A stretch of 64,000 bases of DNA, taken from Eretmocerus hayati (lineage: Eukaryota > Arthropoda > Insecta > Hymenoptera > Aphelinidae). Positions 22,260-32,679 of this stretch are shown here, one piece after another. The notes beneath the pieces were generated by a model that saw only the letters and a list, made by a program, of their open reading frames with translations, was not told the DNA's origin and did not search any database. The stretch is taken from assembly GCA_029851415.1 (NCBI GenBank), contig CM056742.1:52678954-52742953 (forward strand), in the 5' to 3' direction. Both the position numbers and the translations under genes were made by a program. Within the stretch, counting starts at the first letter, position 1. Every line of letters begins with the position of its first letter.

Positions 22260-23216
22260 AGGTCAGTGTACCCAACTTGCCCCCATTAAGCCATTTTCTT
22301 AATAACTTTGGCCCATCTCCATATTTTCTAACATACCTTAGCCCATTTTAAAGCTTGTCTTAAGACCTTCAAAATAGGTCAAGGTACATTCAATTTGAAC
22401 CAACGGGAGCCAAACTATTTTAATTCTCCCAAAAAGTGATTTTTGAGAGTTTACAAAAAAGTGTACCCAACTTGCCCCCATTAAGCCTTTTTCTTAATAA
22501 TTTTGGTTTACTTCAACGATTTTCAACGTGCTTCAGCTCATTTTGAAGCTTGTTTAAAGACCTTTAAAATGCACTGAACTACGTCCAATTTCGATCAATT
22601 GGAGCCGAACTGTCGCAATTCTTCCGAAATAAATGATGGAAATCGGCGATAAAGTGTTTTTATTGCCGTGCACGCACATTTGAAGCTTTTCGGTGGTTCG
22701 AAACACTATTTCTGACTCATTTTGACGTGATAAACACGTTCTGAGTGGTGAAAAAAGTCGTTCTGCATGCCCTTTCGAGATAAACGTATGAGGGCATGTT
22801 AGGTACACTCCGATGTTGGCATCCTTGTTTACAAATCGTCTTTGTGTTTTGCGCATAAAACAGCTCCATATCCAAATTTTGCAATTCTGAGAAATGGATT
22901 GTGAAGGTCTTGAAACAAGGAATCGAATGCGCTAAGATACGTCAAGATTGGTTGAACTCAAAGAATCTGGCGCCGATTTTACTGAAGGCGATTCCCTCGG
23001 TGCTTTCTTAGCTAAGCAATCACGAAAAATAGAAAAATCACTATAGATTTTCTGGAGAACGTAAGAATGATTCGGGGTCGACGCAAACTACTTACTTTCA
23101 CATATTTTAACTTAACAAACGTGAAAAAAAATTTCCGGAAGGCCAAGGATCGCCCATCCCCGAGATCGGCATATGGGGGCAAGTTGGGTACAGAGGCAAG
23201 TTGGGTACACTTACCT
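22260..23216. mobile_element. 957-bp TA-flanked inverted-terminus element
   Basis: Ends AGGTCAGTGTACCCAACTTG and CAAGTTGGGTACACTTACCT form terminal inverted repeats, and both sides carry TA (22258-22259 and 23217-23218). Removing the element and one TA restores the integrase frame (KDR then YIW). The left terminus is present twice in tandem, a unit of about 195 bp starting GTGTACCCAACTTGCC at 22266 and about 22461, and the right terminus is also doubled (CAAGTTGGGTACAGAGG). No transposase. TA duplication fits a Tc1/mariner-type mobiliser. Confidence 0.85.
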
Positions 23217-23831
23217 TATCTATCTTTTATTCTGTTGTATGTCTTATTTATCCCCGAATGTCCTCCTAAGGCTGATGAGTGATGTAAGTCAAAAATCTTA
23301 TTTCTGTCTTCATGCTTAACGTACAAGGCGTGGTTCAGACATACGATAATTCTAATTTTTGTGCGGCAAAAAATTTCGAAAAGAAACTCTTCTATTTCGG
23401 ACCAATCCAAATTCGTGATTTGTAATGATTTTGAGATGCTGAAAGTATTGCATTTATGCTTTTCTAGTGATTCTTTTAAGAGAATCAATAGACCTTTGAG
23501 GTTTTCCCGAACTGTTGAAATAGATTGTTTCACGTCTAGGCACAAGACAAAGAGCTTTTTCTTATCGATATTAACGATTTGAATTTTATTTCTCTTTAGC
23601 TCGGGATCTATTGTGATACTTTCACTCCGTAAGAGTTTATTGCTTGACTCATCTAAGGGAATACCATCCGGTATTACTAGGTGGACGATATTGTCATTTC
23701 GGAATTGAATTGAATTCTTTGTATGAGCAATGATGTCTTTCTGAGTGATTTGAGTTTGATGAAAGTCAGATATCTCTCTACTGGCGATATGATTGTTATT
23801 CTTTTTAATCTTACGTTTCGAGCTTTTTTTT
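23217..23831 (-). pseudogene. Gypsy pol: RNase H-integrase linker and zinc His residues
   Basis: Frame 23216-23545 leads into LHHSSALGGHSGINKTYNRI, the HH part of the integrase HHCC zinc finger; the CC part lies beyond the inserted element at 22260-23216. Upstream to 23831 the frame is shifted, with the segment KKLFVLCLDVKQS. Confidence 0.7.
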
Positions 23832-25283
23832 TTATTTATTCTCTTTCAATCTAGTACGTTCATCATTTATTCGTTTCAGTTTCATCTCATTTGATGGAAT
23901 CTCCTTTTGGGTTTTAGGTGGATTTGAAAGTTTTGCCTTCTGAGCTCTGGTAGTCACAAAAACATTATTTGACTCTACAGGGTTCCATGAAAGTGAGTCT
24001 GCCACAATATTCTGCTTCCCGGGTGTGTATTTTATGTCGAAATCATAGTCAAGTAATTTTAACCTCCATTTTTGTACTCTACCGTTGACATCTGCAGATT
24101 TTAATGTTAAAAGTGGCTTATGATCCGTGTAAATTGTGAATTTATTTCCGTATCTGTAGGATCTGAACGATTTTATGGCAAACATGATAGCGAGGGCCTC
24201 ACGTTCATATGTGTGGTAAGAAAGTTCGGAATTTTTCAACATTCTTGATGCAAAAGCTATAGGTTTGTCTAAGCCCCTGTGATTTACTGAAATTACTGCT
24301 ACAATTGCAAATTGGGACGCATCTGTACAAATATTATACGGTTTATCTAGCATAGGGAACTCTAGGATTGGGGCAGTACATAGACTCTTTTTCAAAGATT
24401 CAAACGCGTCTTGCGCTTCATCATTCCACGAAAACTTTGTGTTGACTTGAAGGAGCATTGTCCAGGGTTTGGATATTTCTGCGAATCCTTGAATGAAACG
24501 TCTATAGTAGCCTGCAAGACCTAAAAACTCCCGAACATTTTTAACATTCTTCGGTCTCGGAAGCGATTGAACTGCTTCTATCTTCTTAGGATCAGGTTTA
24601 AGACCATCCTCACTCAGAACATGACCCAAAAATTTAACCTCTGACTTCAAAAAGTCGCATTTGCTAGGTTCTATTTTCAAACCTGCTTCTCGCAACCGTT
24701 GTGCTATAATATCAAATCTCTCAACTAAATCATGTATTGTATTAGCAAAAATAATGATGCCATCGATATAAACAAAACAAATAATGTTAATCAAGTCACC
24801 AAGTATGGATATCATCACCCTTTGAAAAGTTCGGGGCGAGTTAGTCATACCAAACGGGAGAACTATGAATTCAAATCTTCCCAATGGATAAACACTGAAT
24901 GCAGTTTTGTGTGTATCTGACGCCTTCACCTTTACTTGATGGAATCCTGAAGCTAAATCAACCGTGATAAAATATTTGTTGTGACCGATATTATCAAAAA
25001 TCTCTGTTATTAATGGAATTATGTAAGGATCCGGAATAGTCTTCTCATTCAATTTCCTATAGTCGACGACCGTTCTCCAACATTTCTTACCATCAGCTGA
25101 TGGTTTCTTTCCAACAATCCAAATTGGTGCATTGAAACTACTCTTTGAACTCTTTACTAGGCCATAATTGATAAGCTTGTGGGTTTCTCCCACCGCGACG
25201 TCCTTTAGGGCGTGTGGCAAGGGAAATTGTTTCACATACACTGTCAAATTGTTATAAAACCTTATCAGATGTCTAAAATTCAA
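23832..25283 (-). CDS. Gypsy reverse transcriptase-RNase H
   Basis: An uninterrupted 483-codon frame, the longest in the window. Reverse transcriptase blocks are WIVGKKPSADGKKCWRTVVD, YFITVDLASGFHQV (catalytic Asp 109), FEFIVLPFGMTNSPRTFQRV and VYIDGIIIFA at 171-180. The last should be Y-x-D-D; here the second Asp is Gly (residue 175), which should abolish polymerase activity. RNase H follows with NICTDAS (Asp 321), YEREALA (Glu 360/362), IYTDHKPL (Asp 387) and ADSLSW (Asp 429). The start is arbitrary: the frame is the inner part of a pol polyprotein and protease is not found upstream. Confidence 0.9.
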   Translation of the reverse strand: MNFRHLIRFYNNLTVYVKQFPLPHALKDVAVGETHKLINYGLVKSSKSSFNAPIWIVGKKPSADGKKCWRTVVDYRKLNEKTIPDPYIIPLITEIFDNIGHNKYFITVDLASGFHQVKVKASDTHKTAFSVYPLGRFEFIVLPFGMTNSPRTFQRVMISILGDLINIICFVYIDGIIIFANTIHDLVERFDIIAQRLREAGLKIEPSKCDFLKSEVKFLGHVLSEDGLKPDPKKIEAVQSLPRPKNVKNVREFLGLAGYYRRFIQGFAEISKPWTMLLQVNTKFSWNDEAQDAFESLKKSLCTAPILEFPMLDKPYNICTDASQFAIVAVISVNHRGLDKPIAFASRMLKNSELSYHTYEREALAIMFAIKSFRSYRYGNKFTIYTDHKPLLTLKSADVNGRVQKWRLKLLDYDFDIKYTPGKQNIVADSLSWNPVESNNVFVTTRAQKAKLSNPPKTQKEIPSNEMKLKRINDERTRLKENK

Positions 25284-25485
25284 GTCATGAATGAGCTCTC
25301 CCTGAGTCTCGGATCATATTTACTTGGGAGAGATAAAACTATGTTACTATTCCGGCAATGAGTAGATTGCATCCTTTCATTGTTCAGTAAACAGCACCAC
25401 AATATTTGCAGGTGTGATCCAAATGACCGTAGTCAGAGACATACTTCAATTCTTTTTTAGGGTTATTCAATTTTTTCTACTTCGT

Positions 25486-26283
25486 TCAGATCTTTCCTTG
25501 CAATCTCTTCACAGAATTGTTGATTTTTTGATTTTTTATGAGCCCATAGTCAAAAATGTAGTTTACATCTTTTGGGTTCCGAAAAATAGACTTCTTAGGT
25601 TTTTCCATCAATCGCATCCTTGGAAGTCTTGAGATAACTTTTCTGTGAGGAATTTTCTCATAAAACGCCTCTATATCCATGTTAATGTCAATTTGATCAC
25701 ACTTTCGTGTTTGAACTTCATTTTGTAATTGCAAAACGTGATTTGCTTCGAATTTTCATAGAGCTTTGAAAGAGTAATATAATTTGAATTTCTTCTCAGG
25801 AATGTTGTTTTGTTTCTCCTCATGCTTTCTCTTGGAGAATTTTCCTTCCAAATCTTTACAGAAGCTGTGGGGATCACCAATTAGAACGTCATGATAAGCA
25901 GAATTGTTAACTCCGAAGAAGACCAGATTCAGGTTCTTATTCCGTTTATCAGACTTGAATGATGTCAAGTCTTGAGTATCTTTCATATGAACGTGAACAT
26001 TGGTTTTGTACGGTTCGCTAAAGGCTCTTATTTCAATTCCACTGACGTAAAATTTATCTCTGGCCATGAATTGGCAGTTCTGAATGGAATGGAATATAGA
26101 CTCATAATATTGATTACCTAAGATGAATTTCTCGTACTCCGACCAATTTGAAGAAATATATCCCACTATACGGTGAGGGAGATAATTGTTGAGATTCTGA
26201 TTGCCATGAAGAGGATACGAAAAACAACGAAATAAACAATTACCATCTCCAACGATATGGACAGTGTAATCATCCATTATCAA
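25486..26283 (-). CDS. OTU-like cysteine protease frame with in-frame TGA
   Basis: The first 175 codons form an OTU deubiquitinase-type domain: VGDGNCLFRCFSY with the Asp 13 and Cys 16 of the catalytic site, a middle region with FYVSGIEIRAFSE, and NLVFFGVNNSAYHDVLI supplying the catalytic His 131. OTU proteases remove ubiquitin; they also occur in Helitrons, other mobile elements and viruses. One TGA stop at 25756 interrupts the frame, after which the same phase stays open for about 90 codons (KFEANHVLQLQNEVQ... to 25486), so the original protein was probably near 265 residues. It lies just upstream of the gypsy pol on the same strand but need not belong to it. Activity is unknown. Confidence 0.7.
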
Positions 26284-27825
26284 TTAGTTGCTTGAATTGT
26301 GAATTCAATAATCATCAATGCAATTTTCTAATATTCTCAGATAATTAGTAAGAAAGATGGTTGATATTATCGAACTCAATTTACCAGTGCAGACTCGATG
26401 AAATTAAAGATTACATTTGATGCATGATACTATGGATTGTGTCACAAATTCTTTGGACTATCAAAAATGATCAACTTCGATCTGGTCATCTTCCGAAGTT
26501 GAGGGAGAAAAATCTTGGATGATGACTTCTCTTCATCTAGAGCAGATATTTCAATGAGATACTTTCCATCCACATAGTAGTCTGAAACATCTGACGTTCA
26601 TTCAAGAAATACTTTTCAACATAAACTAGACTTCATGATATAAATTAAGAAGATCTTTTAGAGAGGTAGGAATTGGGGAGAGTGATTATTTCTTAGGGAG
26701 GCAAGAGAGTTCAAAGTAATAAAATGATGATAAGGATTATTGTCGCAGAATCAGTGTAATTTCTTATATATCAATATGTATTCTATGTGTATCGATACAT
26801 TTTCTGGGAGGAAAAAAGCCGATCGTTGAGTCACAACTCTCGCTCATCACAGTATTTCGAACTCGCTGAACGATGCGGAATCACGAACTCAACGAATGAA
26901 AAGACAAATCCCTGTACCTTCATCTCGCTGAGCGCTCTCCGAGATAAAAGACAACGACCAGCGTTGTTCGTTTATCCTTACTCAGTCCTTCGAATTTAAG
27001 TTGCTCAGCGAGGTCCCGAATATTTCCAGTGCTAAGCGAGGTCAATTTCACTAGAATTGTTTACAGTGTATGATTTCAATGTAGTTAACTGTTGATGGAA
27101 CACTACATGATTCATTATTCGTCATCACAGTGATACCTCCCGTCAATTTGAGTAATTTCGGTACGATTGAATTACTTTTTATCTTGTGTGGTTAAGTGTG
27201 CCAACTTACATTGATGAAACCAATCTCAATGAGAAGTGAATCGGAAGCTTACGGTATCAGCTTCTGATTCACGGGCTACAGAGTTGAATTTGATGTGTCC
27301 AACCCGTATGAATTCCATTCCTACCGACAACCATGCGAGTAAATTAGTTTCAATCGTTTAGAAAATTTTCTATGATCTGTTGGAAATCTTTCAAAACATC
27401 ATAGACCATCACTCTACTCAAGATGAGTGAAATGGAAGCTGACATAAAGATGTGTACGGGAGTTATCCAACTTTGATGTTTTTTACGTAGAGTGGGGTGA
27501 AATTGGTTCATTATTTTTCCATATTTTGCAATGATTGAATTTCCGAATGCTGTAAATGCCCCCGTATAACTATTGTTTCTTGAATATGGTGATGTAAATG
27601 GTCGAAATGTACAGTTACTCACCCGTGCTTCATTTCGCAATGGTGGACGGACAAAAGAACTCGACCACTCTTGTATAGTTGGTGAATCAGACTTTTTGGG
27701 AGAAAATTCAATAAACAATTAGAATCATCCACGCGGGATCTAATGTGTATCAAAAATCGGTAATGTGTGTTTCATGAGAGCAAATCGAGTTTCAGAGCTA
27801 TATAATCATTTACCCTGCCAAAAAC
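26284..27825. other. No recognisable gene; one anonymous 122-codon ORF
   Basis: The minus-strand frame 27350-27718 ends in a hydrophobic stretch and has no recognisable domain. Around 26840-27050 short phrases such as CTCGCTGAACG, CTCGCTGAGCG and CTCAGCGAGG recur in both orientations, suggesting a worn repeat. Confidence 0.3.
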
Positions 27826-27838
27826 AACTTCGAGGGTC

Positions 27839-28217
27839 TCATAAGTGATTTTGGTAGATTTTTTCGTCCTTGATGGTTAATATACAAGTTGAATATTTGG
27901 TCTCGTCGATCTTGAAGGACGGTGGGGAACTTAATAAATTCCCAAAATTTCATGATGGAAATTTTATTGCAACGTTTCGTCCACTAGGTTTTGTGGACCT
28001 CATCAGGCTTCAGGTTTGTTATTCTTTAGATCATCATGATATTTTTTGAACGATCTTGTGATAGAGCACAGACATAACGTCTAGCTCCTGTCAATACAAG
28101 TAAATAAAGTATTCTACTCTTCTCTTCTCTAAATAAAATTTCCATCATGAAATTTTGGGAATCTATTCAGTTCCCCATCGTCCTTCAAGATCGACGAGAC
28201 CAAATATTCAACTCGTA
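27839..28217. mobile_element. Small Penelope-family copy
   Basis: 379 bp made mostly of two inverted arms, ACAAGTTGAATATTTGGTC on the left and GACCAAATATTCAACTCGTA on the right, joined by the segment with CAACGTTTCGTCCACTAGG. The same arms flank the GIY-YIG frame at 45612-46713. It is bounded by AACTTCGAGGGTC at 27826-27838 and 28218-28230, a clean 13-bp target duplication. It is an internally deleted, non-coding member. Confidence 0.85.
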
Positions 28218-28230
28218 AACTTCGAGGGTC

Positions 28231-29258
28231 GTTTTCCTCGAGTGTGCGAAAGTCCATCCACTCTACAAAAGTTACCCGATTCGATGCTCCGCAGATCTTA
28301 CAATTTGTGCTATTTCGTTATGAAAATTGGAAAATATCAAACTTGAAAAACATCCCGATCGAACGATAGGTTCCATTGGATAGTGCCGGCACCATGACAG
28401 AATAACCAGTTAACTCATTCAACAGATTTCCAACGCGTATGAGGTCTGACAGAAATCACTCAGATGCATTTCAATAATTTTCGAAGAGATTTGTGGAAAA
28501 TAGGCGCAAATTTGTGAAAATTTCGACATTCTTAATCTTTTTAGATTAATCAATGGGAAAAAGTTGGATGGAGTGAGCTGTAAATAACTCAACCACATCT
28601 TTCTGTCTTTATTCACAACATATAGTATCAAATTCAGGAAGATGTATCGAAGGCTTTCGTTAATCTCTCATCAATTGTCATTTTGTTATTTGAAAATACG
28701 AGCGAATTTGGGAGAATTTTGACATTCTGTATCTTTTGATACTAATGAATGGGAACATTTGAATGATGTGAGCTCTTTATACCTCAATCATATCTTTCTG
28801 TCTTAATTCCAGAAAAATGGATCAAAGGCTTGAGGAAAATCAGATACCTGATTACAGTATCATAAACGAGAAACATGACAAAGGATTACAGGAATTTGGG
28901 ACACAAAAAAACATCAAATCAGTTTTTGCGCAAATGTACGGCCACCGATTCGATTTCGTCTACGTCATGAGATACGGAGTTAAAAATGTGCATCAACAAC
29001 TTCATCGGATAATCGAATGAAAACGTTAAATAGTTCTCTTGAGATAAAAATGATGAGTTTTCAGCGCAAGGCAGAAATGATTGAGATTTTTCGCTTCATC
29101 AGATTATAAAAAAAATGTAAGTGAGATTCGAAAAATTTTGCTCAAAGCATACTTCTAAGCATAGTGTCTCGAGACGATAGAAATTCAAATCGATAAGAAA
29201 TTTTATATTTGTTCAACGAGATCGACGTGAGCTTGAGAGTACGAGGTGGTGAATATAA
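28231..29258. other. No recognisable gene; diverged tandem pair
   Basis: The blocks at about 28495-28630 and 28690-28815 are diverged copies of one unit (ATTTCGACATTCT/ATTTTGACATTCT; ATCTTTCTGTCTT in both). The minus-strand frame 28419-28631 and the plus-strand frame 28817-29020 are not recognisable. Confidence 0.4.
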
Positions 29259-29345
29259 CGTCACCCCCGACGAAGAAAAACACGTCCCCATTTAAGAATG
29301 CATTGGGAGAACAATGGGAGGTGTTTTTCTTCTTCGGGGGTGACG
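29259..29345. repeat. 87-bp hairpin, copy 2
   Basis: CGTCACCCCCGACGAAGAAA is mirrored by TTTCTTCTTCGGGGGTGACG. It shares the core GAAGAAAAACAC with the hairpin at 6004-6100. Bases 29346-29854 hold only short frames (29563-29769) with no recognisable product. Confidence 0.75.
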
Positions 29346-29854
29346 ATAAGATAATTCCACGAGAATTTGAGAGATCAGTCATACGTGAAATTCTGTGCAA
29401 TTATATTGCACAGTATAGAGTGAGAGTATATGAGGAATTCTGGACCAAGCTGGACAAAATCGTCACCAGGAGGGTCGGGGAAAGATCTGAGATAATTTTT
29501 TGATGTTTGTACTATGTTGAAATAGTGCAAAAAATTTTTTTTCGATTCCTTCGACCTTCCCTGTGGGCCCTGAGATCCGTAAAAAGGCCGTTTTAAGCCC
29601 TCTCTTGGTTTATTTTGGAGAAATCACAGCTCCAACGAAATTCAATATTTTTCGACGTACCTGGGCGCATTCTCCTCGTGAATGCAAATACTTTTGGAAG
29701 AAAAATCGCCCAAGGCTGATAATCGACCCTGGTCACCTCTGGGAGCTATTTGCTAAGAGCAATTTTTAGCGATTCTTACGTCATCTTGTGGACGACTTAG
29801 ATCCAATTAGAACAGTGATAATCGACTTCTGCCAGTGGTCAGTTCGAAGGTCTT

Positions 29855-30783
29855 GAAAAAACCTACAATTTGACCACTGGTAAAACTCGATTACCGTACT
29901 TCGGATAGGAGCTACAGCAGTGGGGGAACAAGTCTTTTTCCGGAAAATTGAAACTTTGAGACTAGATTACTTAAACGTCCATGATATTTATCCACCAAAC
30001 TCCTCCAGTACGTTCTTTGAGGTGTCTACTTATACCAAAAAATTTTTTGATAGGTCATTTTCTTCCTTTTTTCTTCAAAACGGAATCCCAAAATGCCGCT
30101 TTTGCAATTTTCTCAAATACGTCATCATTGGCCATGGCCTTCCATTTCATTTAATTCGCACCAGAGTATATGGAAGTACTCTTCCAAGTACCCCCAAACA
30201 TGTATGAAAACTTGCGGGGACGATTCTCGAGCCAGAGGCAAACTGTGGGTTATATTTGCCGAGTCAAAAATAGGCATTATTTTGGCCATCTCAGTGCAGA
30301 AGGCCGTGAGCATGGTTGTACTCATTTTAGCTCGCAAATGAAACATTCGGCTGGAATGGAGATTTAAACATACTTTTCCCACTCAAAATAACCATCTCAA
30401 CACAATTTCGAGATCAGTTTTGCTCTAAATAGGCGTCCCTCTGCCTCTCAAAAACTGAGGTTCTGTCGACGGGCTCTGACACCGTTGAGGGACTAGACGG
30501 AATTCTAGAGGTAAACTGACCTCGGAATTGTGTTAAGATGGTTATATGAGTCGGAATAGTATGTTTGAATGTCCATTCCAGCCCAATGTTCCATTTGCGA
30601 GCAAGAATGAGTAAAACCATGTTCACGGCCTCTTGCACTCAGATGGATAAAATAATGCCCATCCTTGACTCGGCAAATATAGGTATTATTTTTTAAAAGA
30701 TTGCTCGTGTTCACACTAGTGTAGCTTCTATAAGGAGTGCAATAATCGACTTTTACCAGTGGTCAAATTGTGGGTTTTTCCAA
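29855..30783. repeat. Inverted-repeat element, arms about 350 bp
   Basis: Left block TATATTTGCCGAGTC (about 30251) and right block GACTCGGCAAATATA (about 30667) are inverted, as are CGTGAGCATGG/CCATGTTCACG and AATTTGACCACTGGTAAAA near 29868 with TTTTACCAGTGGTCAAATT near 30752. The centre is near 30450. A second small hairpin sits in the left end (AGTGGTCAG and TTTGACCACT). No coding capacity. Confidence 0.75.
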
Positions 30784-30796
30784 GTGTTTTTTCCAG

Positions 30797-30970
30797 GAGT
30801 TTTCAAACCCCAATCCGCTTAATTCGACTGATGAGGAACGAGTGCGCCCTCAACGAATTACAACATGCCATATATGTGAGAAGAAGTTCGGTCCAGAAGA
30901 TGTTCCTGTGGTTGACCACGACCATCACACAGGCAGACCAAGATCTTTAGCACATCGATCATGCATCTAG
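30797..30970 (+). pseudogene. DNA polymerase B (viral/Polinton type), HNH zinc part
   Basis: The plus strand encodes CHICEKKFGPEDVPVVDHDH followed by HTGRPRSLAHRSC, the zinc-binding HNH/endonuclease VII-like motif (C-x2-C ... V-x-DHxHxTG-x2-R-x2-AH-x2-C) that in many insect mobile or virus-derived genes sits in the N-terminal part of a protein-primed DNA polymerase B. A frameshift occurs directly after the last Cys; the next bases in the +1 phase continue the family pattern (LAYR, then IPIIY). The gene is interrupted at 31007 by a TA-flanked element. The upstream part is cut off by the repeat ending at 30783. Confidence 0.7.
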
Positions 30971-31006
30971 CATATCGCAAATCATCAATCATTCCAATTA
31001 TATATA

Positions 31007-32500
31007 GACTAGGCGAAATTACCGCCATCGCTTGCAAAAATAGGTTCATGAAATTTTTTTGTGGGATCCTCTCCAAAAGATCCTACTCTAGCAAGCGATG
31101 CATGTTTCCAAGATGAAATCGGGTGCAAAATTGTTTAAACCGAAATTGTTTAAACAAATTGTGAAATTCAATAATTTTGCTCCGAAAACATCTCCATTAG
31201 CTAATTTGGGGTATTTTAACCAAAAAGTTACTCGTGTTGTTTTTCTCTAGAAGTCATCGTTTTCGAGCTGTAAGCGTTTTAAAGTTGAAAAAACACGAAT
31301 TTTTCCATTTTCCACGTTATATAAAAGCAACAACCGAACAAATAATCAATGTTTCTAGGGTGCAAACCTATTCACTGGGATTCCTTCTACAATATCCGAT
31401 AGCAATAACTGATGTTTCCGGCCGGGAACCACTTGTTTCTCGAAAATGTCCAATGCACCGTTTCTTTATGGAGTTCGTATTGACTATATATATCGGTCCC
31501 TGGTATATATAGCTATACTGTCGAGACAGTGCATCGAACATTTTCGAAAAACAAGTGGTTCCCGAACGGGAACATCAGTTATTGCTGTCGGATATTGTAG
31601 ACGACATCCTAATAAATAGATTTGCACCCTAGAAACATTGATTTCCGGTTTGGTTGTTGCTTTTATTCGAGGGAGTAACCTCGGTAGAAGATCCACCGAT
31701 CAGATTTTGATCAAACTTGGCAGAGAGATGTATTCGCGTGTCAATTGAATACAGTCAAAATTTCACGAGCATTGGCTACCCCTGAGTCAAACCATCAGCA
31801 CAAACATTTTGGAGGTTATACACGCTGTCTTATGGGGCATCGCGACGATTATTAGACTATAAAAGACTGACCGATCAGATTTTGCTCAAGTCTTGCTCAC
31901 TTATAGATCTTAATTCAAAGGGTGCTCGAACTTTTTTTCAAGCTTTGGTTAGCTTGGAAAAAAGTTCTGATTAATTTTCAGCGTGAAGTCACAAATAAGT
32001 CACAATTGAGACAAATTCGCCCATAATCAGGGATTGATATTTCATGATTCGTGAGTCGGATGCTCGAGCAAGTGTATACGAGGGTGTATCGAGATCTGAT
32101 TATTACATAAGACACACTTGTAGGCAAATTTGTAAAAGTTGAAAAAAGTCGATCTGTTTGACTCACGCGGTACCGAGGATACTCCCTTAACATTGAAAAT
32201 AGCAAAATTCGTGTTTTTCCAACTTTAAAGAGTTTACAGCTCGAAAACGATGGCTTCGAGACAGAAACAACAAGAGTAACTTTTTGGTTAAAATACCTCA
32301 AATTACCCAGTGAAGATGTTTTCGGAGCAAAATTAGTAATTTTTACAATTGGTTCAAACAATCTCGGTTTGAACAATTTAGCACCCGATTTCGGTTTGGA
32401 AACATGCATCACTAGCTAGAGTGTGGTCTTCTGGAGAGGATCCCACAAAAAAATTCCATGAACCTATTTTTGCAAGCGATGGCGGTGATTTCGCCTAGTC
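31007..32500. mobile_element. 1.5-kb TA-flanked inverted-repeat element
   Basis: Ends GACTAGGCGAAATTACCGCC and GGCGGTGATTTCGCCTAGTC. The arms are about 300 bp, with pairs such as GCAAGCGATGCATGTTTCC/GGAAACATGCATCACTAGC and ATCGTTTTCGAGCTGTAA/TTACAGCTCGAAAACGAT. TA flanks both sides (31005-31006, 32501-32502). Inside is a second hairpin. It has no transposase frame. The insertion splits the DNA polymerase B gene. Confidence 0.8.
31313..31675. repeat. Nested hairpin inside the TA-flanked element
   Basis: ATCAATGTTTCTAGGGTGCA pairs with TGCACCCTAGAAACATTGAT, and GGGAACCACTTGTTTCTCG pairs with CGAAAAACAAGTGGTTCCC. The loop is near 31490 with TATATATCGG. It is probably an older element trapped between the outer arms. 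Confidence 0.75.
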
Positions 32501-32676
32501 TAATACCACAACCTTTCTCGGTGAGTTTCAACTATTTGGATTCCTTCAACACACAATGAATACATTCAATCATTTTTCCCGTCTCGGAAGGTATGATGCA
32601 CATTTCATCATTACTGACATAGCGAATGCAATTAAGGCTGAGATATTTATAATCCCTCAAAGTACCGAAAGTTATA
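32501..32676 (+). pseudogene. DNA polymerase B continuation with possible intron
   Basis: After the inserted element the frame resumes with the family block YHNLS, then a GT-AG segment of 70 nt (32521-32590; GTGAGTTTC at the start, CGTCTCGGAAG at the end), then YDAHFIITDIANAI and EIFIIPQSTESYI. In protein-primed polymerase B proteins HNLS is directly followed by the YDxHxFI block, so the 70-nt segment behaves like a spliceosomal intron in phase 2. Similarity stops after ESYI near 32676, where unrelated sequence begins. The exonuclease and polymerase domains are not present. Confidence 0.65.
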
Positions 32677-32679
32677 TTT

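Larger units (their letters stand above)
20633..25283 (-). mobile_element. Ty3/gypsy-type element with env-like ORF
   Basis: Minus-strand order is reverse transcriptase/RNase H, spacer, integrase, then an env-like ORF directly after the integrase, the gag-pol-env order of insect errantivirus-like elements. Protease and gag are missing upstream, and no LTR pair was identified. The reverse transcriptase active site is mutated, the integrase carries a 957-bp insertion and a stop, so the copy is inactive. Confidence 0.8.
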
